Assembly: GCF_039536325.1 (NCBI RefSeq)
Contig: NZ_BAAAYO010000021.1
Coordinates: forward strand, 556,815-620,814
Direction of reading: 5' to 3'
DNA length: 64,000 bases
DNA from: Paenibacillus_AB hodogayensis
GTDB taxonomy: Bacteria; Bacillota; Bacilli; Paenibacillales; NBRC-103111
The notes below the pieces were generated by a model. That model had not been told where the DNA came from and ran no database searches. It worked only from the letters and a program-made list of their open reading frames with translations. The translations under genes were made by a program, and so were the position numbers. Below, piece by piece: positions 27,936 to 35,837 of the stretch (positions are counted from its first letter, which is position 1; each line of letters starts with the position of its first letter).

Positions 27936-29258
27936 TTGAAAGCTCTCGATCGGGGCAAGATGAGGACGACAAAGAAGTACATGCTGTGGCTTGCAGGGGG
28001 CATCATGTCTTTGCTTCTCGCGGCATGCGGAAGCTCGGGAGGCGGCAAAGAAAATACAGGAGGAGACAAGAGCGCCGAACAGAACGCAGACAAAGGGCCG
28101 GTCAAGCTTGTGTTTTACTCCACCGCAGGCTGGTCGCAGGAGGCGTTCAACGAGCGATTCGGCGACGCCATGCGCAAAAAATTTCCGAACTATACGATTG
28201 AGTACATCCAATCGGGCCAAGGGGCCGGTCTAGCGGATTTGATGGCCGCCGGACAGCAGATCGACGTATTTTGGCAAGCGGTCGACGTCACGATCCAGCA
28301 GATGCAGGAGTACAAGCTGGATTACGATATGAGCGATTTGATTAAAAAGCACGGACTGGATTTGAGCACGCTGGAGCCTTCATCGATCGATGCGGTACGG
28401 TCTTTATCGGGGGGCAAAATGTATGCGCTTCCACTAGTTATCAATACGGCCGCTCTTTACTATAACAAAGATTTGTTCGACAAGTTCGGCGTCCCTTATC
28501 CGAAGGATAATATGACCTGGGACCAGGTGATCGAACTGGCGAAACGGATGTACCGGACCGACGGCGGCCAGCCTTATTTCGGACTCGGCACTTCGATCAC
28601 GCACAATTTCAGCCTCAATCCGCAGTCGGTACCTTATGTCGACCGCAAGACGGAGAAGGCGACCATTCTGACCGATCCGAAATGGAAATCGATATTCGAG
28701 ATTATCGTCGAAGCGTACAAAACGACCGGCGGGACGGCGCTCGGGCCGACGCAGTTCGTACAAAACAAAAACATCGCCATGACCGAAGGGCTTGCCAATC
28801 TGTTTCTCAATATGGACATGACCGCGATGAACTGGGACATGGTCACGTATCCGACTTACAAGGAAGCGCCCGGCAAGGCGCCGCAGCCTTACCCGACACT
28901 GTTCGGCATTACGTCGACGAGCAAGTTCAAGGACGAAGCGTTCCAGGTGCTCCAGCATATGCTGAGCGAGCAGGAGCAGCTTAGCTTGTCGGAGCGGGCC
29001 GTCATCCCCGTGCTGCAAAAAGAGAGCGTACAGAAAGCGTTCGGCACGAAGAGCAAGTACCAAGGCAAAAATTTTCAGTCGATACTGAGCCGGAGATTTT
29101 CGCCGATGCCGGATAAGACAAAATACGACTCCAAGGCGCAACCGATCTACAACAAATACGTCCCGAATATCGCCAAAGGCGAAATGGATCTGAACACCGC
29201 CTTCCGCAGCATCGACGAAGACATGACCAAAATGATTGCAGAAGAGAAATCAAAATAG
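27936..29258 (+). CDS. Extracellular sugar-binding lipoprotein, ABC family 1 type
   Basis: A 440-residue binding protein with a lipobox LLLAAC (cysteine near residue 31) followed by a Gly/Ser/Asn/Lys-rich linker. The mature domain begins KLVFYSTAGWSQEAFNERFG. It contains INTAALYYNKDLFDKFGVPY and WDQVIELAKRMYRTDGG, shared with the lipoproteins at 5973, 44598 and 48083. The start is a TTG at 27936, with AGGAGGGG about 8 bases upstream. An ATG at 27960 has no good site. There are no transporter genes next to it. It binds a mono- or oligosaccharide outside the membrane, identity unknown. Confidence 0.9.
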   Translation: MKALDRGKMRTTKKYMLWLAGGIMSLLLAACGSSGGGKENTGGDKSAEQNADKGPVKLVFYSTAGWSQEAFNERFGDAMRKKFPNYTIEYIQSGQGAGLADLMAAGQQIDVFWQAVDVTIQQMQEYKLDYDMSDLIKKHGLDLSTLEPSSIDAVRSLSGGKMYALPLVINTAALYYNKDLFDKFGVPYPKDNMTWDQVIELAKRMYRTDGGQPYFGLGTSITHNFSLNPQSVPYVDRKTEKATILTDPKWKSIFEIIVEAYKTTGGTALGPTQFVQNKNIAMTEGLANLFLNMDMTAMNWDMVTYPTYKEAPGKAPQPYPTLFGITSTSKFKDEAFQVLQHMLSEQEQLSLSERAVIPVLQKESVQKAFGTKSKYQGKNFQSILSRRFSPMPDKTKYDSKAQPIYNKYVPNIAKGEMDLNTAFRSIDEDMTKMIAEEKSK

Positions 29259-29370
29259 TCGTTCGGATTATGGGGGTAAGCGCTCGATCCCATGAACGGG
29301 ATGAACAATGCAAGCACCCGGCGAAAGAGTAGAAATCGACTTTTCCTTGGGGGCCAGAAATGTAGTACCG

Positions 29371-29408
29371 AAAAGCACTGCCGACGAAACGTCAGGCTGT
29401 GCTTTTTT
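29371..29408 (+). terminator. Rho-independent terminator after the binding lipoprotein
   Basis: AAAAGCACTGCC pairs with GGCTGTGCTTTT apart from one T-T mismatch. The T run follows. Confidence 0.75.
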
Positions 29409-29478
29409 CTATTCTTGAGAAGAATGCGAACTATTGTTCGTATACAGCGATTATACGTTTAAGTACAAAAAATATTGC

Positions 29479-29754
29479 CTAAGGACATTTCGCCGGCGGC
29501 TCGTCCGTAGTACACTGAAACCAGTATCCGATTGGGTAATTGTGGCGATTACGGCAAGTGTGGGTGCTCACCGTGCCGGTGCAGCGTTGCAGCGGGTTTA
29601 ACGAGCTAAAGTCGTTTCCCGAAGCAGGATATCCGACGCCGCTACTCGAAATTAGGAGCAGGGCTATGTTGCTGTAGCCGGATGAAATAACTAACGCCGA
29701 ATGTAGACCATCAATACGGTATGAGAGAGGCTGTGAGCGAAATGGCTGTGGCAA
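29479..29754 (-). CDS. Doubtful cysteine-rich small ORF
   Basis: A 91-codon minus-strand ORF in the otherwise empty 29.3-29.7 kb region. It overlaps the start of the NHL gene on the other strand. The last 40 residues look protein-like: RCTGTVSTHTCRNRHNYPIG followed by YWFQCTTDEPPAKCP, with four cysteines and the stop right after. The first half is unremarkable. I do not recognise the family. It may be the end of a secreted protein whose beginning was lost, or chance. No ribosome binding site is evident. Confidence 0.25.
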   Translation of the reverse strand: MPQPFRSQPLSYRIDGLHSALVISSGYSNIALLLISSSGVGYPASGNDFSSLNPLQRCTGTVSTHTCRNRHNYPIGYWFQCTTDEPPAKCP

Positions 29755-30665
29755 CAGGCGGATTGCGCTATGAGTTGGTTGAAGGCTGGGAGAAACTTCC
29801 CGAATCGTTTGAGTTTGGCTACACGCATGGCATCGAGGTCGATCATGCGGACCGGGTTTATGTGCTGCATACGAAATCGCCGAATCTGGTCGTTTTTGAG
29901 CGCGACGGCCGTTTCGTGGCCGGTTACAATGTGGAAGGCATCGGCAGCGGCGCTCATGGCTTTTATTTGCATCGCGAGAGCGACGGGGCAGAGTATTTGT
30001 ATATAACCGATACGAATGCGGCTACCGTCATTAAGACGACGCTGCAGGGCGAAGTCGTGCTCCGGCTCAACCCGCCGATACTGCCGGACGTATACGTAGA
30101 GGGAAAAGCGTATAAACCGACCGATCTGGCAGTTGCGCCGAACGGCGATATTTTTGTCACAGACGGCTACGGGCAAAACTGGATTCACCACTATTCGGCT
30201 GCCGGCGAATATTTGCGCTCCTTTGGCGGTACGGGTAAGGAGCCGGGCCAATTGAAATGCCCGCACGGCATTTCCGTAAAGCTGACAGGGGCGGAGCCGG
30301 AACTGTATGTGGCCGACCGAGGCAACAACCGCTTTCAAGTGTTTACGTTGAACGGGGAGCATAAGCGGTTCATTGACCATAACATGGATAAGCCTTGCAG
30401 CTTTTACATACGCGACGGCTTGACTTATTTTCCTGACCTCAACAGCCGCATTACGATATTCAACGACGAGGACCAATTCGTCACGCATCTGGGCGAGGAT
30501 CAGCAGGCGTACAAGCAGCAGGGCTGGCCGAATTTGCCGAAGTCGTATTACCGTCCGGGCAGATTCAGCTCCCCTCACGGACTTTGCGTCGACTCGCACG
30601 GCGACATCTATGTGGCCGAATGGATTTCCGACGGCCGGTTGACGAAGCTGAAGCGGCTGAGCTAA
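29721..30665 (+). CDS. NHL-repeat beta-propeller protein
   Basis: A 314-residue protein with repeating blades of the NHL type: THGIEVDHADRVYVLH, PTDLAVAPNGDIFVTDGYG, PHGISVKLTG, ADRGNNRFQVFTLNGEHKRF and PHGLCVDSHGDIYVAEW. Such six-bladed propellers act as lactonases, lyases or binding scaffolds. There is no signal peptide, so it is probably cytoplasmic. In a sugar-oxidising locus a sugar-lactone hydrolase would fit, but that is only an inference. The start may be 29721 or the in-frame ATG at 29742, which has GAGAGG 11 bases ahead. It is followed by a strong terminator. Confidence 0.85.
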   Translation: MREAVSEMAVATGGLRYELVEGWEKLPESFEFGYTHGIEVDHADRVYVLHTKSPNLVVFERDGRFVAGYNVEGIGSGAHGFYLHRESDGAEYLYITDTNAATVIKTTLQGEVVLRLNPPILPDVYVEGKAYKPTDLAVAPNGDIFVTDGYGQNWIHHYSAAGEYLRSFGGTGKEPGQLKCPHGISVKLTGAEPELYVADRGNNRFQVFTLNGEHKRFIDHNMDKPCSFYIRDGLTYFPDLNSRITIFNDEDQFVTHLGEDQQAYKQQGWPNLPKSYYRPGRFSSPHGLCVDSHGDIYVAEWISDGRLTKLKRLS

Positions 30666-30694
30666 ACGCGGCCTATACCGCCACGTACATAACG

Positions 30695-30746
30695 AAGAGC
30701 CTTCGCAGCTGCGGCCGTACGCCGTAACTGCTAAGGCTCTTTTTTC
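30695..30746 (+). terminator. Rho-independent terminator after the NHL gene
   Basis: AAGAGCCTT pairs with AAGGCTCTT around a long GC-rich loop, and T residues follow. Confidence 0.75.
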
Positions 30747-31101
30747 TGAAATGCAACGGACTCGCGACAGCGTTTCGAGCCGTAACGAACATCCAGCAAA
30801 GGAGGTGCCGATGGAAAGCGGCGGTGCAGAAACAGTTTTTAGTAAGCGCTATCATGAAACTTGTGCGGACTAGACTGGAAACAAACAGGATTCATGAGAG
30901 TGCGCGGCAAGCATCAAAGCTCTCCTTTTTTTTGTAAAAATCGATCGACTAATTATTTTCATATTAGTAAAATTGCAAGTATTTTTCAACTTGAGTTGGA
31001 CTTTTGATTTGAATAAAATCGGAATTAAATCCGGTGCAAAAGTAACTTGCTTTCGGATTTTGAAAGCACTTACAGTTTGACGACAAAGGAGAGAATGCAA
31101 G
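30747..31101. other. Intergenic stretch upstream of a Tat-exported protein
   Basis: No gene seen over 355 bases. The only recognisable elements are the cre-like site at 31060 and the AAAGGAGAG ribosome binding site before 31102. Confidence 0.5.
31060..31074 (+). promoter_or_regulatory. cre-like operator with one mismatch
   Basis: TTGAAAGCACTTACA matches WTGNAANCGNWWNCA at all fixed positions except the central G, which is A. It lies 27 bases before the ATG at 31102, in the same setting as the sites at 3922 and 15409. Confidence 0.4.
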
Positions 31102-32961
31102 ATGCCCGACGAACGTAAAATTAGCAGAAGGACCGTGTTGGCCGCGATCGGCATGACTGGTGCCGCAGCGGCGATGTACGCTTCTTCCATCCATGTGGAG
31201 GGAGCGAAGGTTCTGGATTCGGTTTATGGTCAAGACAGCAAGAAAAAGAAGCAGCTCGTTACGGATTCCGTTTTTGCAACAACGGTAGCGGAGCTGCGGG
31301 CGGAAACAAGCCCACTTGAGGGGGTTGTTTATGTTGTCATCGACGCCGGGCAGGAAGGATCGTTTCTATACGATGCTACCGATACGACATCCGTCGACAA
31401 TACCGGAACGGTAGTCGTTTCCGTTTCCGGAGCTCGATTCAAACGCATTCGGGAACCGGGATTCGTGGATGTCCGATGGTTTGGGGCGAAAGGGGATGGG
31501 GTGACCGACGATACGGAAGCGTTTAACAAGGCGATCGGCAATGGAGGGGTTACGGTGAACGTCCCGGCGGGTACTTATTTGATCAATGCGGATACAAAAC
31601 TGCCGGGACAACAGTATGCGGGCATTAACGTGAGGGACGACACAACGATGATTATTAACAAACATGCAACGTTAAAAGCGCGGCCCACAGACAAAAGTCT
31701 CTTTCAGATTATCAATATATACGGAAGGAAAAATGTAACCGTAAAAGGCGGCGGAAACGTTATAGGGGAACGTGACCAACATCTAGGTACGACGGGAGAA
31801 GGGGGAATGGGTATCGCGGTCAAAGGTTCGGATCGCGTCTGTATTCAGGATCTGTATATTGCGAATTGTTGGGGGGACGGCGCTTTAATTTCCACATTAG
31901 GCGCCCAAAGCTCGAGTAACGTATTGGTTCAAAATGTACATTTTTACAACAACCGCCGTCAGGGGGTGACTGTCGGAGGCGCGGATGACGTCGTGTTGCT
32001 CCATTGTATTTTTGAGAAAACGAACGGGACGAATCCACAGTCCGGGGTTGACATCGAACCGAATGCCGGTGATGAAGCGTTTCGAATCCGTGTCGCCTCC
32101 TGCCTGTTTAAAGACAATGCGAAGCAAGCTTTAATCTTGAACGCGATGAACGGCCCCGTTCGCGATGTGCAGATTGACGACAATCGCTTTCTCGGCTTGC
32201 AGCGTGCCATCCAATCCCAACGCGCGTCGGAGGTGAAAATCAGGGGAAATATGATCAACGTCAGTCGCACGGGCGTGTTTGTCCGGTTATGTACAGACGT
32301 TCTTGTTGAAGGCAATATGGTGAAAAATATCGATTTCAGCGGAACGGATAATAGCGGGATTGAAGTCCAGGCGTCCAGCGCTGTCCATGTTGCAAACAAC
32401 CAGTTGTTTAACGTTCGCGGCCCTGCGTTAAAAGTAACGGATGCGCGCCATTGCACGCTAGCCAACAATAAAATAGAGGAATGCGGGCAAGAAAGCAACA
32501 AAGGGGATATTTTACTTGATTCCGCGTCCAGCTATAATCATATTCACGGCAACAGCGTTCGCAACCGTCTCAAGCATGCGGGAGCAGCCAAAGCGGCCAC
32601 AGCAGGTACCCTTCAGTTGGCAGACGAAGCGTCCGCAGAAGACAATGCATACAAGGATATGCTGGTGTTTATTACGAAAGGAATGGGAATCGGTCAGAAG
32701 AGGACCATAACGTCGTTCAGCGGCGTGAACAAAATAGCGCAGTGCAGCCCGAATTGGAGTACAGTACCTGACAGCACGAGCGAATACGAAATTCGGTACG
32801 GGTCCATTGATGCGATCCATATCGCTTCGAATACAGAAATGTTCAATCGTGTGGAGAACAATCAAATTCTATTTGCGACAATAACCCAAAACTCAACCGG
32901 GCTTCTCGATCTTGGGCTTCATACATCAATAAGTGAGAATCATTCCTTCGATCTGATTTAG
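31102..32961 (+). CDS. Tat-exported right-handed beta-helix protein (pectate lyase superfamily)
   Basis: A 619-residue protein with the twin-arginine signal ISRRTVLAAIGMTGAAAAMY at residues 7-26. After a head domain resembling that of 3985 (ATTVAELRAETSPLEG), it has VDVRWFGAKGDGVTDDTEAF near residue 120, the pectate-lyase-superfamily signature. Many beta-helix coils follow: VTVKGGGNVIG, VLVQNVHFYNNRRQG, VQIDDNRFLG, VKIRGNMINV and VHVANNQLFN. The start has AAAGGAGAG upstream. It combines features of both other Tat beta-helix proteins of this window, so the three form one family. A polysaccharide lyase or hydrolase role outside the cell is likely but not proven. Confidence 0.87.
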   Translation: MPDERKISRRTVLAAIGMTGAAAAMYASSIHVEGAKVLDSVYGQDSKKKKQLVTDSVFATTVAELRAETSPLEGVVYVVIDAGQEGSFLYDATDTTSVDNTGTVVVSVSGARFKRIREPGFVDVRWFGAKGDGVTDDTEAFNKAIGNGGVTVNVPAGTYLINADTKLPGQQYAGINVRDDTTMIINKHATLKARPTDKSLFQIINIYGRKNVTVKGGGNVIGERDQHLGTTGEGGMGIAVKGSDRVCIQDLYIANCWGDGALISTLGAQSSSNVLVQNVHFYNNRRQGVTVGGADDVVLLHCIFEKTNGTNPQSGVDIEPNAGDEAFRIRVASCLFKDNAKQALILNAMNGPVRDVQIDDNRFLGLQRAIQSQRASEVKIRGNMINVSRTGVFVRLCTDVLVEGNMVKNIDFSGTDNSGIEVQASSAVHVANNQLFNVRGPALKVTDARHCTLANNKIEECGQESNKGDILLDSASSYNHIHGNSVRNRLKHAGAAKAATAGTLQLADEASAEDNAYKDMLVFITKGMGIGQKRTITSFSGVNKIAQCSPNWSTVPDSTSEYEIRYGSIDAIHIASNTEMFNRVENNQILFATITQNSTGLLDLGLHTSISENHSFDLI

Positions 32962-33005
32962 AGCATATCCCTAATGAATTATTGGGTAATACAAGGGTAG
33001 AGGTG

Positions 33006-33182
33006 ATGGACGATGCGAACAAAACCTGGACCTTCGTCTATGGATTCCTTGGACTGCAAGCATATGACGAAATGGAAGGGATCGGCTAGGAAGGGCAGAG
33101 TATCGACGGCAGCCTGATTATTGCTTCAGATTATGGACGCATATCGGGAGTCACAATCATTGTTACATTACAAGTCGCGTAA
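33006..33182 (+). pseudogene. Possible gene remnant with an in-frame stop
   Basis: From ATG 33006 the frame reads MDDANKTWTFVYGFLGLQAY and meets TAG at 33087-33089. It then continues open as GQSIDGSLIIASDYGRISG to TAA at 33180. The two halves have protein-like composition and one frame, so this may be a decayed short gene. I do not recognise the family. Confidence 0.3.
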
Positions 33183-33259
33183 ATCGCGGCTTTTTTGTTT
33201 AATGTCACAAGCTTCTTGGCATTGAGCGATGACAAGAAGTTTGTGACATTCCCGACGAA
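33175..33259 (+). repeat. Dispersed repeat element, copy B, with long inverted repeat
   Basis: The element begins with the terminator-like CGCG-TAAAT-CGCG and a T run. TGTCACAAGCTTCTTG (33203) then pairs with CAAGAAGTTTGTGACA (33233) over 16 positions with one G-T pair. It ends ATTCCCGACGAA, as does copy A at 19431-19511. Confidence 0.6.
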
Positions 33260-33377
33260 AGATGAGATTATCCTTTGCCGAACTCAATCTTGACCCGTTG
33301 AGACATGAGAGTGATAATCGCATTTTAGGAATGAATTGAAATCTAAAGAATGAGATCCTGCGAATGTTGTTGGAACT

Positions 33378-33653
33378 TTAATCCTCGTACACTGAAAAAA
33401 ATACATCATTAAGAATCGCTTTCGCTTTCTTTACGTTACGTTTATCCAACTTATTGAGCAACTCAATAACTTCGTTCATTTCATCGGAAACTGTTGTTGC
33501 CTTGTCAGTGTCTGACTCTACATTTTTGTGCGGCGCTCTATTACTGAGTGCGTTGGATTCTTCGTTTGTCTCCGAATGAATCCATGATGTGTGCAAAGTC
33601 TCTTGAAGGACATTGACTAGAAATCGCAATTCATCTTCGTTATACCGTTGCAA
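33378..33653 (-). CDS. Hypothetical protein
   Basis: A 91-residue ORF with a TTG start. I do not recognise it. It is rich in Glu, Asn, Asp and Lys. It has two helical-looking parts (DELRFLVNVLQETLHTSW and VIELLNKLDKRNVKKAKAIL) joined by a polar linker. There are no signal peptide or membrane segments. No strong ribosome binding site is visible, and the frame is open a little further upstream without a start, so this may be a truncated remnant in a decayed region. Confidence 0.4.
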   Translation of the reverse strand: MQRYNEDELRFLVNVLQETLHTSWIHSETNEESNALSNRAPHKNVESDTDKATTVSDEMNEVIELLNKLDKRNVKKAKAILNDVFFSVYED

Positions 33654-33694
33654 GAAATGATTGACCCCGATATCGATTTGATCATGTAGGGTAA

Positions 33695-33871
33695 ATGGCT
33701 GAGAAGATTAAAAGCTATCTGAACACCAATAAAAAAGAAACGTATTTGATTGCACTTGGAGCTTCGCATATTTCGGGCGACTCTGGTCTTGTTACATTGC
33801 TGGAGAAGGAAGGCTTTAAGGTGGTAAAACAGAAGCATTTAGCAGCATCATTCATAACACTACAGGGCTAA
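33695..33871 (+). pseudogene. C-terminal fragment of a TraB/GumN family protein
   Basis: Fifty-eight codons read MAEKIKSYLNTNKKETYLIA, then LGASHISGDSGLVTLLEKEG and FKVVKQK. This matches the conserved end of TraB/GumN family proteins (MAxKIxxYL, GAGHLxGxxGLxxLLxxxGY). Family members are about 280 residues, so roughly 80 percent of the gene is missing. A stop codon lies directly upstream in frame. It keeps its own terminator. Confidence 0.6.
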
Positions 33872-33900
33872 CCGTGAGGTCAGCCCTGTTCTTTATTTTT
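33862..33900 (+). terminator. Rho-independent terminator after the TraB fragment
   Basis: ACAGGGCT at 33862-33869 pairs with AGCCCTGT at 33882-33889 and is followed by a T-rich tail. Confidence 0.75.
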
Positions 33901-34052
33901 CAAGATAATAAACCACCCACAAATTAGGTAACTTAATATACAAGCGGCAAGACTACTGTCTGGATGCGGCAAACCGACTGTATCGGGTGCGAGGGCATTG
34001 TGAATAGGGGACCGCCGTGCCATAATCGAATCATCATAACCATTACTCCGGG

Positions 34053-35837
34053 TTGGACGTGATCTCTTTGATCGACCTGAACAAGATTTCGTTCCGCGGC
34101 AAGCTGCGATCGGCTTTTTTGGCCGTTACGATATTGTCCATTTTAATTACGGGCGTCTTCTCCTATTCGATCGCGGCGAATCGGATGGAGACGAATGCGA
34201 TGAAGCTGACGCAGGATGCGGTCGTCAAATCGGCGCAGATCGCCGACGAGAAGCTGAGCAAGCTGATGATCGTCATGATGACCTTCATGATCAGTCAACC
34301 GTTCCAATCGATGCTCAAGGACGTATTGTTCGGGGAGAAAGGCCAGTATTTCACCCATCTGGCCAATCTGGACAACGTATTTTCTCAAGCGCGAATGGCG
34401 GAGCCGCTCATTCATTCGATTTACGTATCGACCCCGATCGGGGAATTTTACCCGCTGTCGATGAACCGCAACCGGCAAACGTCCTTTGCGGATACGCCGT
34501 TGTTCGGGCGCGTATCGGAACAGAAGCGGAACGTCTGGGTGGAAGGGCATGAGGACAGCCTGTTTCTGGGCAAGGCGCGCGTCGTGTCGCTTATTTTGGA
34601 GCCGATAGCGGATTTTCCGCTTAAGGACGTATATGTAGTCGTCAATATTCGGGAGGAAGGGCTGCGGAAGCTGGTCGCTCCGGATACGGCGGAGATGGCA
34701 TCACGGTTTCTGCTCGATTCGAACGTCCAACTGGTCGCTACCGAGCCGGATACGTTGGTCCGACAGGCGGTCGGCAGCGGCATCCTGGCTCCTTTCGTTC
34801 ATAATCGCGATCAGGAGACGGGGTATTCGTCGGAAATACTGAACGGCGATACGTATTTGATCAATTACGCCCGTCTAGGCATCAACGATTGGACGATCCT
34901 GTCGATCCAATCCAAAGCCGACGTGCTGAAGGATATGAACGACGTGAAATGGCTCATACTGCTCCTCACCGTCTGCTGCTTTATCGTAACGGTGCTCGTT
35001 TCCGATGGGCTCACCCGGTATTTGCTCAAGCCGCTGCTCGGTTTACAAAGAGTCATGAAACGGGTGGAGGGCAACGATCTGACCGCACGCTTCGAAAGCC
35101 GTTCGAGCGACGAGCTGGCGCAGGTCGGACACCGGTTTAACCGGATGCTCGAGCAAATCGTGGTGTTGATCGAAGAGGTCCGGCAGGCAGAAGCGAACAA
35201 GCGTTCGGCCGAGATCAAGGCGCTGTCGGCGCAGATGGACCCGCACTTTCTATACAATACGCTCAACACGATTTATTGGAAGCTGAAGCTCGGTCAAGTG
35301 GAGCCATCGCAGCGGATGGTGGTGGCGCTGTCCAGGCTGTTCCAGATCGGGCTCAATAAAGGAAACGAAATTACGACGCTGGACAAGGAACTGCAGCATG
35401 TCCGCCAATATTTGGAGCTGCAAGCGTTCTGCTATGAGAGCTTGTTCGAATACGACATTCAGGTTCGCGTGCCCTGGCTGACGGACCTCGCCGTCCCGCG
35501 CATTATGCTGCAGCCACTTGTCGAGAACAGCATTCTCCACGGCTTCGGAGGCATGGAGAGCGGCGGACGCATCACGATCGAGGCGGACGGGGATATGGAG
35601 CGGCAACGATGGTTTATTACGGTGAAGGATAACGGACGCGGTATGGACGAGACGACGGTACGCTCGCTGCATAGGCCGGAGCCGGAGAGAGGTTATGCGC
35701 TCGGCAATATGTTCAGCCGGCTTCGGCTTTATTACGGCGACGAGGCGGACATCACGATCGAGAGCGCGCCGGACGAAGGAACAACTGTCCGTTTGTCCAT
35801 GCCCTTGAAAGGAACGAATCCGGATGCACAATCATGA
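34053..35837 (+). CDS. Sensor histidine kinase, YesM type
   Basis: A 594-residue membrane kinase. Membrane segments lie near residues 18-42 (FLAVTILSILITGVFSYSIA) and 292-312 (LILLLTVCCFIVTVLVSDG), enclosing a large extracellular sensor domain. A HAMP domain follows, then the His_kinase motif SAQMDPHFLYNTLNTIYWKL with the phospho-accepting histidine. The ATP-binding domain shows LQPLVENSILHGF and VKDNGRGMD. The kinase overlaps the response regulator gene by 14 bases. With the transporter downstream, it most likely senses the sugar taken up by this locus. The start is unclear: TTG 34053 and GTG 34059 both lack a good ribosome binding site. Confidence 0.9.
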   Translation: MDVISLIDLNKISFRGKLRSAFLAVTILSILITGVFSYSIAANRMETNAMKLTQDAVVKSAQIADEKLSKLMIVMMTFMISQPFQSMLKDVLFGEKGQYFTHLANLDNVFSQARMAEPLIHSIYVSTPIGEFYPLSMNRNRQTSFADTPLFGRVSEQKRNVWVEGHEDSLFLGKARVVSLILEPIADFPLKDVYVVVNIREEGLRKLVAPDTAEMASRFLLDSNVQLVATEPDTLVRQAVGSGILAPFVHNRDQETGYSSEILNGDTYLINYARLGINDWTILSIQSKADVLKDMNDVKWLILLLTVCCFIVTVLVSDGLTRYLLKPLLGLQRVMKRVEGNDLTARFESRSSDELAQVGHRFNRMLEQIVVLIEEVRQAEANKRSAEIKALSAQMDPHFLYNTLNTIYWKLKLGQVEPSQRMVVALSRLFQIGLNKGNEITTLDKELQHVRQYLELQAFCYESLFEYDIQVRVPWLTDLAVPRIMLQPLVENSILHGFGGMESGGRITIEADGDMERQRWFITVKDNGRGMDETTVRSLHRPEPERGYALGNMFSRLRLYYGDEADITIESAPDEGTTVRLSMPLKGTNPDAQS

